64,000 nucleotides of DNA, from assembly GCA_030704615.1 (NCBI GenBank), contig CM060734.1, positions 38,702,042 to 38,766,041 on the forward strand, given 5' to 3'. A model generated the notes under the pieces. That model saw only the letters and a program-made list of their open reading frames with translations, did not search any database and had not been told where the DNA came from. This document shows, piece by piece, positions 31,695 to 46,200 of this stretch; the first letter of the stretch is position 1; every line of letters begins with the position of its first letter. The stretch is from Takakia lepidozioides (lineage: Eukaryota > Streptophyta > Takakiopsida > Takakiales > Takakiaceae). A program made the translations under genes and the position numbers.

Positions 31695-34600
31695 TCATCC
31701 AAGGCGCACAGCCATTTCTTGCAGCAGAACTCGCTTCTGGGCAGATGTTATCAGGCCACTGCACTTGGCATTTTCCAGTACCTCCACCATTACTGCAGCA
31801 GCATGGCCCATGGGTTCTTCTGCTATCCTCTTCAGCATGAAAGCCTTCCACACACAAACAGGCCCGATAAGCAAAACAACACCCAGAGAAAGACATTATA
31901 CGAAGTGAAATGCATCAGCCTTTAACTCTGTATGTGTGCATAGGATGTTGCCTGAGGATGTTGCCTGTGAGGTACCCTAGAGGTCAGCGTCCCCTGGGAT
32001 ATTACACCCTGCAGCAGCATATGGCTAGGAAATTGCATTAGAACTGGCAAACAGCAGATGCCAATAAGGGAATTGACCGGTTGATGTGTGGGCGGATGTT
32101 CACATCATGTTAGAAAATACACATGTATGATTCCAGCAGTGCTGCTCTAGCCCAAATCCACCAGAGATATGTCAGCCTCGGGGGAGAGAGAGAGAGGGGG
32201 AGAGATGATACACACTTTAGTTGCCACAGGCTGGCCATAGATATTGAGGCCCAGAAAAGTGGATGAGGGAGGGCATGGAAGGAGAAGAAACCCAAAGCAG
32301 AAGGCTCTCTGGGAATTTCACTTGCATTAAGATTGTACTCATAAGACGTTGTTTGCCGTAGCCTTGTGGCCATTGACCCCGCGCCCAGTTTGAGCGGGAA
32401 CAAAAGGGACAGAACCTACCTCTGTCAGGGGCTGACGTTGGTAGTGTGACTTACCATCATATATAGAATTAATCCGGGTTTTCCAGATATCCTCTAGAAA
32501 TCCCTTCACACAAGCATCAATCTGCTGTGTGTGATTTGCCCAAAAACTAGGCCTCAGGAGGGCCTGGGCTTTTGGCTCAGCCTCGAGACTTTCAAAGTTG
32601 TTAAACAGGGGTACAGGCACAATTCCCTTGATAGAATTGAAGAGAGCGTCTCTTTGGTGAGATTTCACTTGCATTAAGAAATGAATCTACAGAATTTCAA
32701 AGTCTTGGGTGTTGTATCAAGCCTCCAAATGAGATGCAATGAATAATTCATATGCTTTCGAAGAGGGCCTCAAATTTATAAGAGTATCCATGCATCAAAA
32801 GCAATCTCTAGTTATTTCCAGAAAGTGGGCTCAAAAGGTTCCCTGTTTCACAGACCCCAATAGCAAGAAGGAAACAAACTTCAGCATCATGGCATACTAA
32901 GAGAGCTTATAGGACAACAAAACACAGAATGGATAGGATACTTGGTCCCCAACAACTAACCCCCACCAGAACCGTAAGACTACTACTCCACTCAGGTGGT
33001 GCTTTAAGTTGGAGATCATCATGTAGACACTTGGTGCAAGTCGTTTCTGACAACAAAACAAGAGGTCCTCGGTCTCCAGTTGGCATGATTAGCACAAACA
33101 GGGCATTCATTCAGTTTGCTGCAGCCTGTCCTGACAAAATGTGATCAGACCCTAATTCTTTCCAAGTGCCCTTAGAAGAGATGGAGATAAAGATGTAGTC
33201 TGGTTGGGCTTATCTCAGAGGCCGAGAACAAATCCTCATCAAACTGGACGCTCTCTGAGCCAGAGAGAGGAAAGAAAAGGAAGGAACTTTACAACATCCA
33301 CAGGAAGCTCAAAGACCTTATAAGACAAAGGAAAAAAGCAAACAAGACAGAAAAGAGAAGTGGCGCCTGAATCGATCAGAACCACAACCGGAAACTACAT
33401 TTCAAAAGATTCTCTAAGGTGCAGAGCCTCATGCACATATGCCGTGAGGAATCTGTGAAGCACACAGCCCAAAGAGCTCATGAAAGAAAGACTGCAAAAT
33501 GGAAGGAGAGAAGGATGGACCCATTGACCCTTCCCAGTCTGAAAGCTCCGGGGTTGACAATACCTAGCAGCCATAAGAATGTCAACTTAAGCAAGTAGTA
33601 AATCCTTGCGGATGTGTGTGTGTGTGTGTGTGTGTTGCGCAAGAGAGAGTGGGCACAACAATTAAGAGGTACCTGGCCATGGTGGGATATCTCCAAGGTA
33701 GCAGGCTGCTGAATCCAGGGCTCCCCATCTACTTGCACAGGATAGGTTGAGGACATCCATACTTTCATGGACTTGCCCTGCCCGAGCCTCCGTGCCCTTG
33801 AAAGACCTACCTGTAAATTTCACCCTCCATGCTATGTGAGATCAAAACCCCTACATACATGAAGAGTTACAGTTCTGCCGAGGCACATACTATCTATGTG
33901 AACATGATAATCTAAATATGCAACTCACTGACAGGTTCCTGCGACATTGGCTGTAAAAAATGCTTGAGAGCCCACTCCTTACATTATGAAGATGACCCTC
34001 AGGTTTAAACCCCCTAGCTAGGTTATGAGGATCAGCCATAGCAATACTGCAGAGGCCAAGTGCAGGAATCATATCAATTGAAGGGCAGCATCTGGCTGTG
34101 GTTGCCGAACAAGTCATATTCATGTGAGGATCGAAGGAATTCTAGACCTGGAGCTTTCCGAGGTGCCAGGTGCCACAAATGCCAACAACCTCCAGTAGTT
34201 TATCATGCATTGCTTGTGAATCCAACTCATCCTCATGTTCCTCCTCATTTTGCCACAGGTCCACCCCTCCCATGTAGCTCCCTATATTCACAATAATAAT
34301 GCCTTCGATATCCTGAGACATGGAAAACGCATTCACAACCAGTTATGGTCTGAACAGATAGACTTCTGTTGCCTTCCCTGAAAGACTAGTCTCGTTACGG
34401 ACAGCAGAGTGATAAATTGCTTCTTAAGCTGATGCCTAAGCCTTCAGCATTTCATCTCTCCAACTTGTTTTCAAAGTCTAAGGATTCATTTGGACCTTAC
34501 GATGCACAACTAGGGCTACAGCGAAGCATACCTCAGGAATTTCAATATCAACACCATCAACCTCGATACGTAGCTGCCATGGCAGATCTGCACACGTCCT

Positions 34601-37600
34601 ATCCATCACTTCCTTGGCACCCTCCTTGGCGTACAACATCTTGTTCATAAACTGCACTCCCAGCAAAAGCGTCAGTACCCAGTAACTTCATGTGTACAGG
34701 CCTTTTAAGAAGTATGCTTGAATGTCTCAGTAAATTTCACTGGCAGTTCCCGTGGGTTTCAAAAGTGACTGGTCAAAGCCTGTTAGGTGGCCTTCAGACA
34801 AGTTACATCTTATGCTCAGGCTTCTTCTGCACACACCTACCAATCACATTGTTGATGGGATGGGGTGCTTGGGCCTAGGAGCCAATGCTTCATGCATGGA
34901 TGAAGGTGATACTTGGAGATTCTTGACATCCATTTGATATTTCTTAGCCTGTACAAGACAATGCAAGAGGTAGTACGACTACCAATAATCCCAACGGCAA
35001 CACCATTGAATCCATAGGGCAAGCATATGATAGTTTGGTGGGCAGTAATTAGGTACCTCATGGCAGTTCATGCGTACCAATTACAATTCTGTTTCAGTGA
35101 AAGGTTGAACTTCAATTGCATGGAGTTCAAATGTGGACATTTGACATTTTCAGGAAAGGAGTTCAATTCCTGTCACTTTCCTCAAAAATTAAATTCTTTA
35201 TACAAGGTGACAACAATTCCTTCCAGCAATATGCACCTCATTGATAGTATGCAATTTCCTAAACATAATGTGAATGCAAGGTAAAATCCCAGAGATGGGA
35301 CAGTTTGATCATAAGAAGTAAGAGAGATGGAGTACTTGGTTGTAGAACTTCTGAGGACTCTCCTCCCGAAGCATGTGGATATCCAGAGCCACCTTTGCAT
35401 CACATCCAATGCCTGTAGATCAGAACAAAGACATACAATTCTCCTCTTTTCCATCAATCTATTTGTTCCAATTTCCCCACGAGTGTTTCTTCTCAACAAC
35501 TAATCTACTACAAGGAAAGTTACATTTCTTTCATTTCTTGGAGGAAATTCCTTCAAATTTACACCTTGCATCACCTGAATAATAATGTGTGCAAGTCTAG
35601 ACAGGGAGATCGCCCACCTCCCTCACGCTAGTCCACCAGACAACAATAAACGGCCATGCAGCCATGCTTGACTTTCACGCCTACATAAAGACGTGTCCAC
35701 TATACCACTCACCATTTATAGCTGCAACTAGGGTAGTTGGAGGCACAAATAATTTGTCAGCAGAGACAGACAATAATGCATAGGCTTATGCTCCTCCTCT
35801 CCTCCTTTCTCCCGCCTCTCTCATCGTGTCTCATTTCTCCGTAATGCTCTCCTCCTTCTATTTCAACCCTTTTCCTTTTTTCTCGCTAGAATACCTTCCT
35901 AACTTCTATGTGCTCCTTCCAAATTGAACAGTGTCTATAGTGGTATTGAGACTTACCCAGGTAGTTGTTCATGAACTTGCTTAGGACTTTCGGTTCTGAC
36001 AGTGGCTCCACCAGCTTGACAGCCAACTTTTCTGTGATAGTGACACGCCACCGATCAAGCATAGTGACTGCTGAATGGTCAATGTGGTGAAGGATCATGC
36101 TGAGACCTCCCTGGCGCTCAACAGCTCCATAGCCACCTCCCCAACCAAGAATCCTTGCCAAATCGTTGCCGGTTCCACTGGGTAAAATGGCAACTGGTGG
36201 TGGGGACTCATAGTTGCGTTTGTCAATTTCGTCCAACACCCACCCTACCGACCCATCGCCGCCACAAACTAATATTTTGAAGTGCCCAACCCCATTGAAG
36301 AGGGACAGCCCGGCTTCTGGCCTATTGTCTGCACTCAGCTCACACACCTACCAAGAAACAAATACAGAGACACATGAGAGAAAGGAAGATACTTCAACGT
36401 CTACAGGGCCCCAGAGGGCGGAGAGAGAGATAGAGAGACAACGCAGCTGGAGTATAGCACCACAACTGCATGCACAGAAGTTGGATACCAACCCTGTGAT
36501 TACCCTGGTCATCTGAACAGCAGGAGAAGGAGAGTAGAATTTAAAAGAGAGGAGGACAAAGAACTATCTCACATGATGACTTTATCGTTAGCTTGAGGAT
36601 TGGATCTATGTCAAAGATTTGGAACTTCTCACATTGGAAGCCAGAGGGGCTGAAGATAACTTGATGGAAACTGTTGTGGATCGTGTGTGCATGAGCTATG
36701 TGGTTAAAATCCACACCTCAGCCTATTCAGTTACTCTTCATATATATGTCATGGAATGAACAAGATTCACTACATCTCAAGCTTTTTATCAAGCAACACT
36801 CACAATACAATAACCACAGCAAATAGTTTTTGGAGTTCCATAGTTACCAGCAACTAGATTGCCTCAGAGACTTAAGGACGTAGTCTAAGGCTCAAGTCCT
36901 TCATCAGCTTCTTTGAATCAGCTTCTTTGGACAATTGAGGATAGAGACAGTTAAGGGATATGTAAGCATACCCACCTGGAGCGGATTCAGTAGCATGTTA
37001 AAACGCCGTTTCAATGCTCCACCATGCTGCCCACCACTTTTTCGGTTGATAAACACCAAGAGCGGTCTCGCATCTTCAGGTAAATCAACTACTACATACC
37101 TCGATTTTATACTCCCTAGAATCAGGCCACCTGTCAGGTGCTGAAGATCAGAAGTGCTGCCATTGCCGTTCATGTGTCCGTTGCTGTTGTTGCTTCCTGA
37201 GAACTCTGTCCCTCGTTTCCCTCTCTTCTTGCTCCGTTTTCGAATCTGACCCCTCACTGATGATGCAATATCATTGGCTCCCTGCGTTATGGAGCTCAAA
37301 ATCCCAGAAGACAAGCTTTTCCCACCAAGCTCTCGAACATGCAGGGGTGACAAGAGAAGCCTCTTATAAGGCCCTAAATCACAGATCTCATCAGATGCTT
37401 TTGACAGCTTTGTATGGCATTGAACGTGGACCAACCTCTGGCACCAGACACACCTCCAAAGGGGTGAGCGTGATCCAAGAAGAACTGTGCCATTGCAGGG
37501 TTCTTCACAATGCATGCAAAATGCTGGGTCATCGGCAATATCTTCCATATCCATCCATCCCTCCACCCAATGGTGCGGTACATGGGACCCTGTCAGAGAA

Positions 37601-38972
37601 ACAGGTTTGCAATCCTTGGTTGCCTGCTTACAGCATGATGAATGGGCTGCCACCCCACAGACCACACAGCGATGGACAGAGGTCAGGGATGCAGCTATGG
37701 GGGGAGCAAGGGAGCTCAAGCACACACAGCATGTTGTAGGCCCTCCTTTGTGTCCTGATTCTTGCTGCCAAGTATGAATTGCCCCCGCATCCCTTACCTT
37801 CGCAGTAGATCTGTGTCAAGTACACTGGTACATTAACAATGAATGATTGACAGCAGCATATGAATGGACAACAAAGAATGTGCCAGATCGAAGCTAAATA
37901 AAATGAATTAATTAGACCATGCTTTGCATAGCTTTGTGGCCAAACACCATGTTGGTTTCCCTAGAAAGGGTGAGGGAAGTGCAGAAGAGTTCCCAATTAC
38001 CATGACTGCAGCTCACTTGAAACACTGGAGTTATTTGTGTATACATATTTTTATAAGCCTCACTCCAATGGTTGAACTTACCTTTGGTGGGACTTATTCA
38101 CCTTCCTAAGTTTACCAATATAAGGCCATTGCCAAAATGTTTTAGGATACTGATCAAGACTGAAAAAAAGTTCTGGGCTTCATACAAACAGAACTTATTT
38201 GACATTGAATTGACCACGTTGATGCACCATGGCAGAAACAACCGGTGAAGCAAATTGTTATGGTCATTGACTCTACACTTGTATGGTATGATAGGTTGCT
38301 AAGTCGAGAATTTTGGCAAAAGACCTGTCTATGGGCCCATGCATGAACCAAGGCCAAAATGGTGGCATAGTGCTGACTGAGAACATGCAGATGACCCTCA
38401 CTCAGCCACCAGATTTAACTACCTCACTGTTGATGAGCACTGAAAAGGACACAAGTTCGTGCCAACCTTTTTCGACGAATTGGATAATACTGAGCTTTCT
38501 CTAAACTGCAGCTAAGGGGCCCTCACACAAATAAAGGACGTTCTATAATATATTGCAGCAGGAGAAGTGCTGTTAATGGAAGCCTAAAGAGGCACATCCC
38601 AGTTCAGCTGCAAAACTCCAGTTACAAGCAGCCCCTTGGAACCTTTCTGCTGTTCTGAAGGCTCGATACCAGCTAGAAACACCCTAGAACATATTTGCAG
38701 CTGTACATGCCTGTTATGTCCTGTAACGTGCATGTCCGCGGGGAGGGAGAGAGACCAATTAGGGAGATGAATTGTTACCTCCGCTTGGCAAGGGCAGCCT
38801 TCTTCATCCAGTGGATAGACATCTTGCGTTGCCATTGCACGAACACGTAGAGAAAAGAGAGCCCTCCAAAGAAGCCCACAATCACCAGCCCCAAAACTTG
38901 AGGATTGTCCACATCCACGCTGGGGAAGTGGTATTGGAACAGCTCACGGAGGTCGCGAACCGAAGTAATCAT
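31695..38972 (-). CDS. Diacylglycerol kinase, plant DGK1/2-type
   Basis: The enzyme phosphorylates diacylglycerol to phosphatidic acid at membranes. Eight GT-AG exons close in phase: 38,972-38,779; 37,792-36,976; 36,347-35,957; 35,412-35,336; 34,651-34,532; 34,312-34,148; 33,810-33,673; 31,844-31,695 (2,052 nt, 683 aa; plant relatives are about 700). ATG 38,972 starts an N-terminal segment with one membrane helix ([19 protein letters not shown]). Two Cys/His-rich C1 domains follow (CCVC...[16 protein letters not shown]...[12 protein letters not shown]). The catalytic domain follows ([34 protein letters not shown]) and then the accessory domain ([24 protein letters not shown]). It ends EMAVRLG at TGA 31,697-31,695. 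The exon-2 acceptor (about 37,792) is the least certain. The last intron (1.8 kb) holds a dispersed repeat. All key motifs are intact, so it is probably functional. Confidence 0.93.
32333..32661. mobile_element. 329-bp retroposon-like insertion in the last kinase intron
   Basis: It is bounded by perfect 18-bp direct repeats, ATTTCACTTGCATTAAGA at 32,315-32,332 and 32,662-32,679, which look like a target-site duplication. The sequence matches 45,535-45,854. Plus-strand TAGCCTTGTGG at 32,359 resembles a pol III A box. There is no poly(A) tail. The minus strand is open for 111 codons across it, but the other copy carries a frameshift, so I do not call it a gene. The long duplication suggests target-primed insertion (SINE-like). 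Confidence 0.75.
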
Positions 38973-41900
38973 GGAGAGAGACAGGGCATACGGACTCCCC
39001 TCACTCCAGTTGAGGTTTGAACAAAATGTGAAGACTCTACTTCAAATCAATCCAAAAGACGCAAAGAATTCTACTGTGATCCCGATCTACGAATGCCGAT
39101 CTACAATTACATTCTCTTCCAAATTCACCGGGACCCGAAAGGTATTGAGAAGTGAACAATTCCACTTGGTTCATAAAACGACTGCATACTTAACGTAACG
39201 AAGCATAGATGCCTAGGAAGCGAAATTTAGCAAATGACTTCACAAAACAAAAACTTATGATCTTAGGACAATGCAAAATCCGGGGTGAGTTTCGTTGGCG
39301 CTCTCGCTACCTATGGACCATCCATACTTTGTCACATATCTCCTGGATGTTTACCGAATCGAAAACCTATCGAAACGTACTCCGCAACACCCTCTCTTTC
39401 CACCACCTCAACACAGTCCGCCAGGCTTCAATGCTACATCTAAAAGAAAAATGGAGATCGATGAGAAATCTTCCCTCCCTAAACCGGCCTGATTCCGAGA
39501 TCTTCAAACCCTAACCAAGGGAGCACCGACGATGTGCTGTTACATTTCATGAGCTCCCCGATCAAACGAAAGGATGCCCGCAGTCAGTCGCGCCTTCTGA
39601 CGACGCTTTGTAGTGTAGCAATTCCACGACTCCGATCCAAGCGCTCAAACCAATTCCCTAATTGATCCGTGAGATGAACTAATTAAAACTGGATCAGAGC
39701 CGATCCCCGCTGCGCACCACAATTCGGGCCCGGAGATCCCGAATGAGGCACAATTCAGGGATTTCCACAACAGCTGAGCCTAATTTACGAAGCAAATTCC
39801 GTCATGCAACGACAATGGGAAACCCTCGAGAACCTCGAAACCCTCTCTCTCTCTCTCTCTCGGAAGCAGAGTGTGGAGCGAGAACAGACAGGAGATCCCG
39901 AAGTGGAGAGCCAACACTGTCGAGCTTGCCTTTGTATGCCCTAGCCTTCTATGGCTATTCCTGAATGACAATATTGTGGCTAAACTCAATTTTCCGTCAA
40001 ATGTTTGTATTTCAAGGGAAAATGGGTCCAAGATTCGATTCTGTCAGTTGACCCCGCGTGATATTGCCGTGATGGATGAAACCACCAGTCACGTTCATCG
40101 GAAGTTTTGAATTTACTTCCAAAAAGAAATTTGGCGAATGAGGTGGTCTTTTGGCGACTGAGGAAATTTGGCGATTTGGTTTTTTGCAGTTCGAATACCC
40201 ATCGTCCGATGGGACCTAGAGCGGACGGTGTGAAGGTGGTCGGCCGGGATTCGGAGCGCGTGACGCGGGCAGCTGTGAATCCCTGGCACAGATTCTGCGC
40301 TCCAGCGACGATTCTGAGGGACATGCTTTACCTCTCTCTCTCTCTCTCTCACTTTTGTAATCTACCCTTACTAGTGTGAGAGAAGCAGGCATGGAGTGTT
40401 GGCAAGCAGCTGTAGAATGCACGGCAAGCAAGCTTTCCTCGGCGCTTTCTTTGTAGGAAGTGGGCCCTTGACGCTGAAATGAGGCGTTAGAGCGGGACCC
40501 TGAAAGGTATCGCGTGCTTTGTATTTTACCTGGGCGTAAAGCAGTGTGTAGCTGGAAATGCCTGCACAATGGTCGGTGAATGCACAATGGTCGGTGTCTC
40601 TCATTCACGATGAGTGTGCAGGTTTCGATTTTGCAACCTGCACACCTCAACTCATGGCCCGTGAATGTCTACATATTGCAGGGTGCCTTCTTCGGAGAAG
40701 TGAAATGCAAAGAAATCTAGACTATGATCATCATCAGGCTGCAGCCTGTTGTGGGTTGCCATTGACGCTATATCGCTTTGGCGTGATATTACAGTAGATC
40801 GACTTCCACCAGATTGATCATGCCGTGATGAGACTGCTCTGCCTTACTGATGTCTCAAGCCTTGGAGAACACAGGCTGATGGACTAGGTACCATCGGCAA
40901 TGGCAGCCGCCGTTGCAGGCTGCCGTGTGTGCCGCAGTTCCTTTGTTGTTAACGCACGAAAAAAAAAGGTTTAGGATGGGGCAGCGCGTGTAGGTAGCCT
41001 GGTGCAGAAACTGTACTTTTAAATCTAGTATCAGTATAATGTATTCGTACGACATTAGTATAAATATCTAATACATTGCAGCATACACAGGAAGCTATCA
41101 TTGTTCATGTTGCAGAGTTTATGTGCACAAAAACATCTTGTATAGATTTTGCATTCAGCAATTTCAGGTTGAGCAAGGGTAAGAAGATGATGTAAAGCTT
41201 AGAATCTTCAAAAAGAGTGTGTCCAAAACAAAGAATCCACAGGATCATCGAATGGCGCGCTGGGAATTGGCTTTATGTTGGGACCACTGTGCATACTTGT
41301 CGAGTGTAGGAAGAGAGACAGGCTGGGGTGTGGGACGCTCCACTAGCATGTGAACATGTATGCAGTCGTGGGATTTGACTGCGGAGGCAGCGCAGATGGA
41401 GGGAGAGAATAGGGGGGAGCATGACAAGTGTGATTCATGTTTGAAGTGTCTGTAAATTTGAAGAGAGAGTTCTAAAATGAGGACTGCGGATCTACAGTAG
41501 TAAAAGGTCCATATTGCCCTTTGATGCTTGACTCCGAGGGACAATAGAGCAATTTGAAAGGTGGACGGTAGGGGAACTTTTTCGTCAATCAACGATGACC
41601 ATTTCTTGAACTCAAAGTCCAGTTGATTAGCCTTGCTGACAGATCACAGTTGTACCTTATGTGTTGTTAGATCTCGGTTCTCACGTTTGGTGGATGAAAA
41701 AGAGTTCAAATCGCTCCATCTCCCTCGGACCTCGGTGTGGCAACAACTATTGCACACTGTATGAAGAAGATGGCCATGCATTAACGCCACCATAAACCTG
41801 TAACGCAACGTGAAAGAGAGAATTTGAGAGAGGTAAAGAGAGTCTAGACTCAGGACTGACAAGAAAATCCTTTGCATGATCCTCTGACTCTTCCGTGTAA

Positions 41901-43238
41901 ATTACTGGTGTAAATGCATCGCCTGCTCTGGTGGGGAGGATGGCACGTGTCTGCACAACGAGGGAAGAACATTGCAGTGCGGAAGTTTTCAATCCTCATC
42001 AGTGCCAACACCCACAATCACAGACAACCTGACCATTAAAAGCAGGCCTCCAGTGCGCTGACAGCAGTGTAAACGTGTGAACACTGACACTCGGCAGTTG
42101 CTGGATAGTCCAGGTGCGCAGACACGAGACCCGAGTACCCACATTGATCGGACTTCTGGGTTGGTAGAAGGCATTAGGCCTACCAAGTGTGAGTTGTCAG
42201 TCCATGGGACCCAATTAGCTTGAAGACAACGGAAAGGACCAGAGTAACAATGGCCACCTGGGCTGGGATTCGGGATGCGCAATCAACTCAGCCACCTTTT
42301 TATTGCTAGCCAGACTCACTATTAAATACCATGCATGAGGCGCTTTTCGCTCATGAACAGAGATTCACTGTTGAAGGAGAATGTTTATCCCACCTCATAT
42401 CAGCATCGGTAGGGCTAGATTCTTCAAAGCTCATATCTACGTATTAATGTCCAGCGATTCCCAAAGCAGTGATCTGCTCTCCAATGACCCTCAGGAGACA
42501 GTTCAATTGAAAGCAAAGATACAATAGAAGGACCCTTGATTTCCAAAGCAGTGTTTTTGCTCTCCAATGACCCTCAGAAGACAGTTCACTTCAAAAGCAA
42601 GATACAATATGGAAGAGGACCCTGCACGGGGAAGTAAAACCCAGATATCTGTTGCCGTCTTTGGGAGGAGATGCCTCACAAACAAATTGCTCTTTGATTG
42701 AAATTCTAATATACCAATCCTGAAAAGAATCTGTACAGTCAAATCAATGGGTGTTGCTTCAGACTATCAGTGAGTCAGCCAAACCCTTCTACAGTCAGTT
42801 CTAAGCTATTCCGTAAGGCAGGGACAGTCCAATCACAGATGATTGACTTATGGCCAACTTACAGCTCTCAACTGCTATATGTACAGTCAAGGGTCTTAGA
42901 CAAGCTACCCTCAATGTCAAAGTGTGTAATGGATTGTGATCTAATGGGGAGGATATAGATTCACTCAATTCCAGCCATCCTTCAGCCTCTTTCGTACAAC
43001 CTTTTGTCTTTTGATTCCCTGTACATTGAATTCGTCCACCTGCATGGTAATTGTCCACCAGCTCCAATGTCTGAACTATGCTCACGTCTCCTGCCGCTCG
43101 GTCAAAACTTGGTGCAGCTTCAAATGGCCACAAGGCTATAGCAAAACCGTCAGAAAAAGCGCCACTTCTTCTCTTTCAGAACAAGAAGATTGCATGCAGC
43201 TGGACAACAACTTGATGCATCTTTGATGACCAACGAAT
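38973..43238. other. Intergenic between kinase and O-fucosyltransferase genes
   Basis: It includes the kinase promoter and 5' UTR, with CT runs at 39,843-39,861 and 40,332-40,350 (pyrimidine tracts are common in plant 5' regions). Positions 42,457-42,537 are tandemly repeated at 42,538-42,620 (CAATGACCCTCAG...GACAGTTCA). No further gene is supported; open frames here lack domains and splice logic. Confidence 0.55.
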
Positions 43239-46200
43239 TCAGAAGCACTTGGCAACTTTGCACTTCCCGCCCCGACCAATACGGCTCTCACAAGCCTCAA
43301 GGTCCAGCCAACCATCAGGTGCCTCATCAGCATAGGTCTCTACAGTGGCATTCACCTTGGCCCGGGCATAATACCTACTGTATCTACACTGAAGCCCTGC
43401 TGCATGGTTGTCTTGAAGAAGTCCTTCAATCACAGCTTCATCCATCATATGCTTGTTACTGGATAGCTTGTTGGCAGCTGGTATCTTCCTGAGCTGAGAT
43501 TGTACAATTTCTTCGGCACGCCGATGTGCGAGCCGGAGCCGAAACACAGCAAGACTCCAGGTTGACTGCCCACTGCCAAGAAAGACTGCTGCACGAGTGC
43601 ATAGCTCTTGCTCAACCAGAGAAATCTCCTGGCTGCTAACCTGTGAGGTAATATGGAGGACCATACTCGTTGAATATATGAAGATAGATTGTTATGATTA
43701 TATTGGTTGAAAGGTCATCAAGATGGATACACATCACCATAATACAAATGTTGCACTCTAGGTTGATGGCTGCTGCTCTGTTCTGTCAACTTTGATCCAA
43801 GGGCAGAGCATTGCCCAACAAGCACATCTCTCTTTCTCTTGGCCAGAATCTCCCTTTCCCGACTGGACTCCCAAAAACCCAATTTTAATTCAGTAAATCA
43901 AACTGTGTACATGACTATTACCTGATTCCTTTCTCCCAGTGTTGACTTGGGATCGTAATACTTGCCATCGGAGAAGTTGGGCAACCCTTCAATTTTCCAT
44001 AGGCCAACAACAGCAAGGCCACGTCTCCGTAATCTCTCAACAACCTGGAACAGAGACCAAGGAAACCCAAACTCTTGTAAGTTAAGGGTGGTCTGTTAAG
44101 TGTAGCCTCCTCCCCACTCCCTTCGCAAAAATTAAGCTGAGTAAAACTCCCTCTCACCTCTTTGACAAGTGCAGCGCCTTCAGGACCTCGAATCGGCATC
44201 CACCCATCTGTCGCCAGATAAATAGTCTTCAGTTCTCTCCTGGTTGCACGGTCGTAAAGGGCATCGATGACATCATCCTTGTCAACTGCCACCCCACGAA
44301 AATGCCCTTTGTCCTTGCACTGATCCTTGGAGAGCTCCAGCCACTCACGGGCCGAAGAATGAAGACCTGAATCAATGACAGCACCATCGCTGCATCGTAC
44401 AAAACACAGACCGATATTGTGGCGACCGCACTCTGACTCCTCAAACCTCCAATGAACTGCCACAGGTTTCATATCAGCTTCAAAATTTAGCCATTACAGA
44501 ATGAAAAGGGATAGAGGAACAAGAATCCTTTTTAACAGATTATGGCCTAATCCTTGCACGTACATGAAATATAATTGATTGGAGACTTCATTATACCACG
44601 AAACCTAGACTTGTCAAGGAGAGAAAGGAAGGAAACAAAGAAAAAAAGAGAAAAACGTAATACATCCACTGGAGGGCTCATGGGACACAGTAGAACAACA
44701 GAGCTAGAGAGAGAATGTGATGAGTTGCAAGTACCTGCCAGATAGGGGGTTTTCCTTCCAATTGCTCGTTCTTGCAGAGCATTTGTCACATCAGCTATGT
44801 GCTTTGAGGGCTGCAAAAATGCAGAGACACTTAGAAATGCCCCTCTCCACCTTAGTCCTGGAAATAAGCCCCCTAACCCGACGCAGCGGTCGTTGACGTT
44901 ATTCAGGGCCTGAGTTATGTCAGATGATGATTGCCATCTCACAAATGACCAATCGAGATTCCATGCCTCCTGCCATTAACACAGGAAAGCACATCAATTG
45001 ATGCTGTGCAAACAGATGTCTTACATGTACAGATAATGCCAGAAAATCACTTTGTGCAAATTCACAAGTGACTGTCTACATTAAGATAAAGGTTTCAATT
45101 GTAGGAAAAGGAGGAGAGGTTGTAACCCACATTGTTAGGGGGTACATAATCCCAGTTCCGCACAAGAGGTTCCCGGCTAGGCTTCAACAGCCAACTAGCA
45201 TCCAGCCTTTTGTGGCACTGTTTTAAGCAATTGTCCAAAGAGGAAACCCTCACAAATCTTGAGAGTGTTTCTGCATCATAACGATCCTCCCATGCCAATC
45301 CACGACGACTCGCAGAAGAAAGCCCTGGAACGCAATGTTCAGTCAATGTTCAGTCCTTAGTGCCTTCTACCCTTTTCTGGGCCATTTCCCCACTGTGAAC
45401 AAATAGGTAATATACAATTGCAAGTACTCATATTTTACAGCATGCACGACAAAAACTTGGCCGACTTGACTTTAAGTGGAACATACAAGAATTGTGAGTA
45501 CTTGTCTGCAGGTGGTCAATTTGGAAAGAGAGAATGTGCTCATAAGACGTTTGCTGTAGCCTAGTGGCCATTGACCCTGCGCTCAGTTTGAGCGAACAAG
45601 GGACAGAAAGTACCTTTGTCAGAGGCTGATGCCGGGAGTATGACTTACCTTGGAACAGAATTGATCCGAGTTTTCCAGATATCCTCTAGAAATCCCTTTA
45701 CACAAGCATCAAAGTGCTGTATGTGGTTTGCCCAATAACTGGGCCCCAAAAGGGCCTGGGGCTTTTGGCTCAGCCTCAAAGCTTTCAAAGTTGGTAAACA
45801 GAGGTACAGGCACAATACCCTTGATGGATTTGAAAAGGGCGTCTCTCTGGTGAGAGTACCCGGCAACAGAGAGAGAGAGAGAGAGAGAGCAGTACCAGAG
45901 TGTTTCGTGGGACCCGAAAAGAAGGGTGTGAGACAAAGAGTGCGATTGAGCGCATGGGCAACAACAGCAGCCGACATATACTCCATCAGCTGATTGCCAG
46001 AGCCCACCTGGAAACTTAGGATAGGCATCAAAAACTTTTCCTCAGCCTTGTGTGTTTCCTGCAAATTGAAGGGCAACACAAGAATGAGACAGATAGTAAC
46101 AGGAAGAAAGATGAGTCACCAATGCCAGCTCTCAGGGGAACAGACCTGCCAAATCCTTGGGTCCTAACCCACCCCGGTCTAGCTATCACTTCTTGCCATC

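Noticed and set aside
41245-41592. 115-codon minus-strand open frame between the kinase and O-fucosyltransferase genes
   Set aside because: No recognisable domain, no splice partner and no conserved-looking motifs. Treated as chance.
45640-45860. Extra O-fucosyltransferase exon encoding [17 protein letters not shown]
   Set aside because: Exons 2 (ends 45,896) and 3 (starts 45,324) join in phase without it. The segment is a dispersed repeat also found in the kinase intron, and here it is frameshifted.
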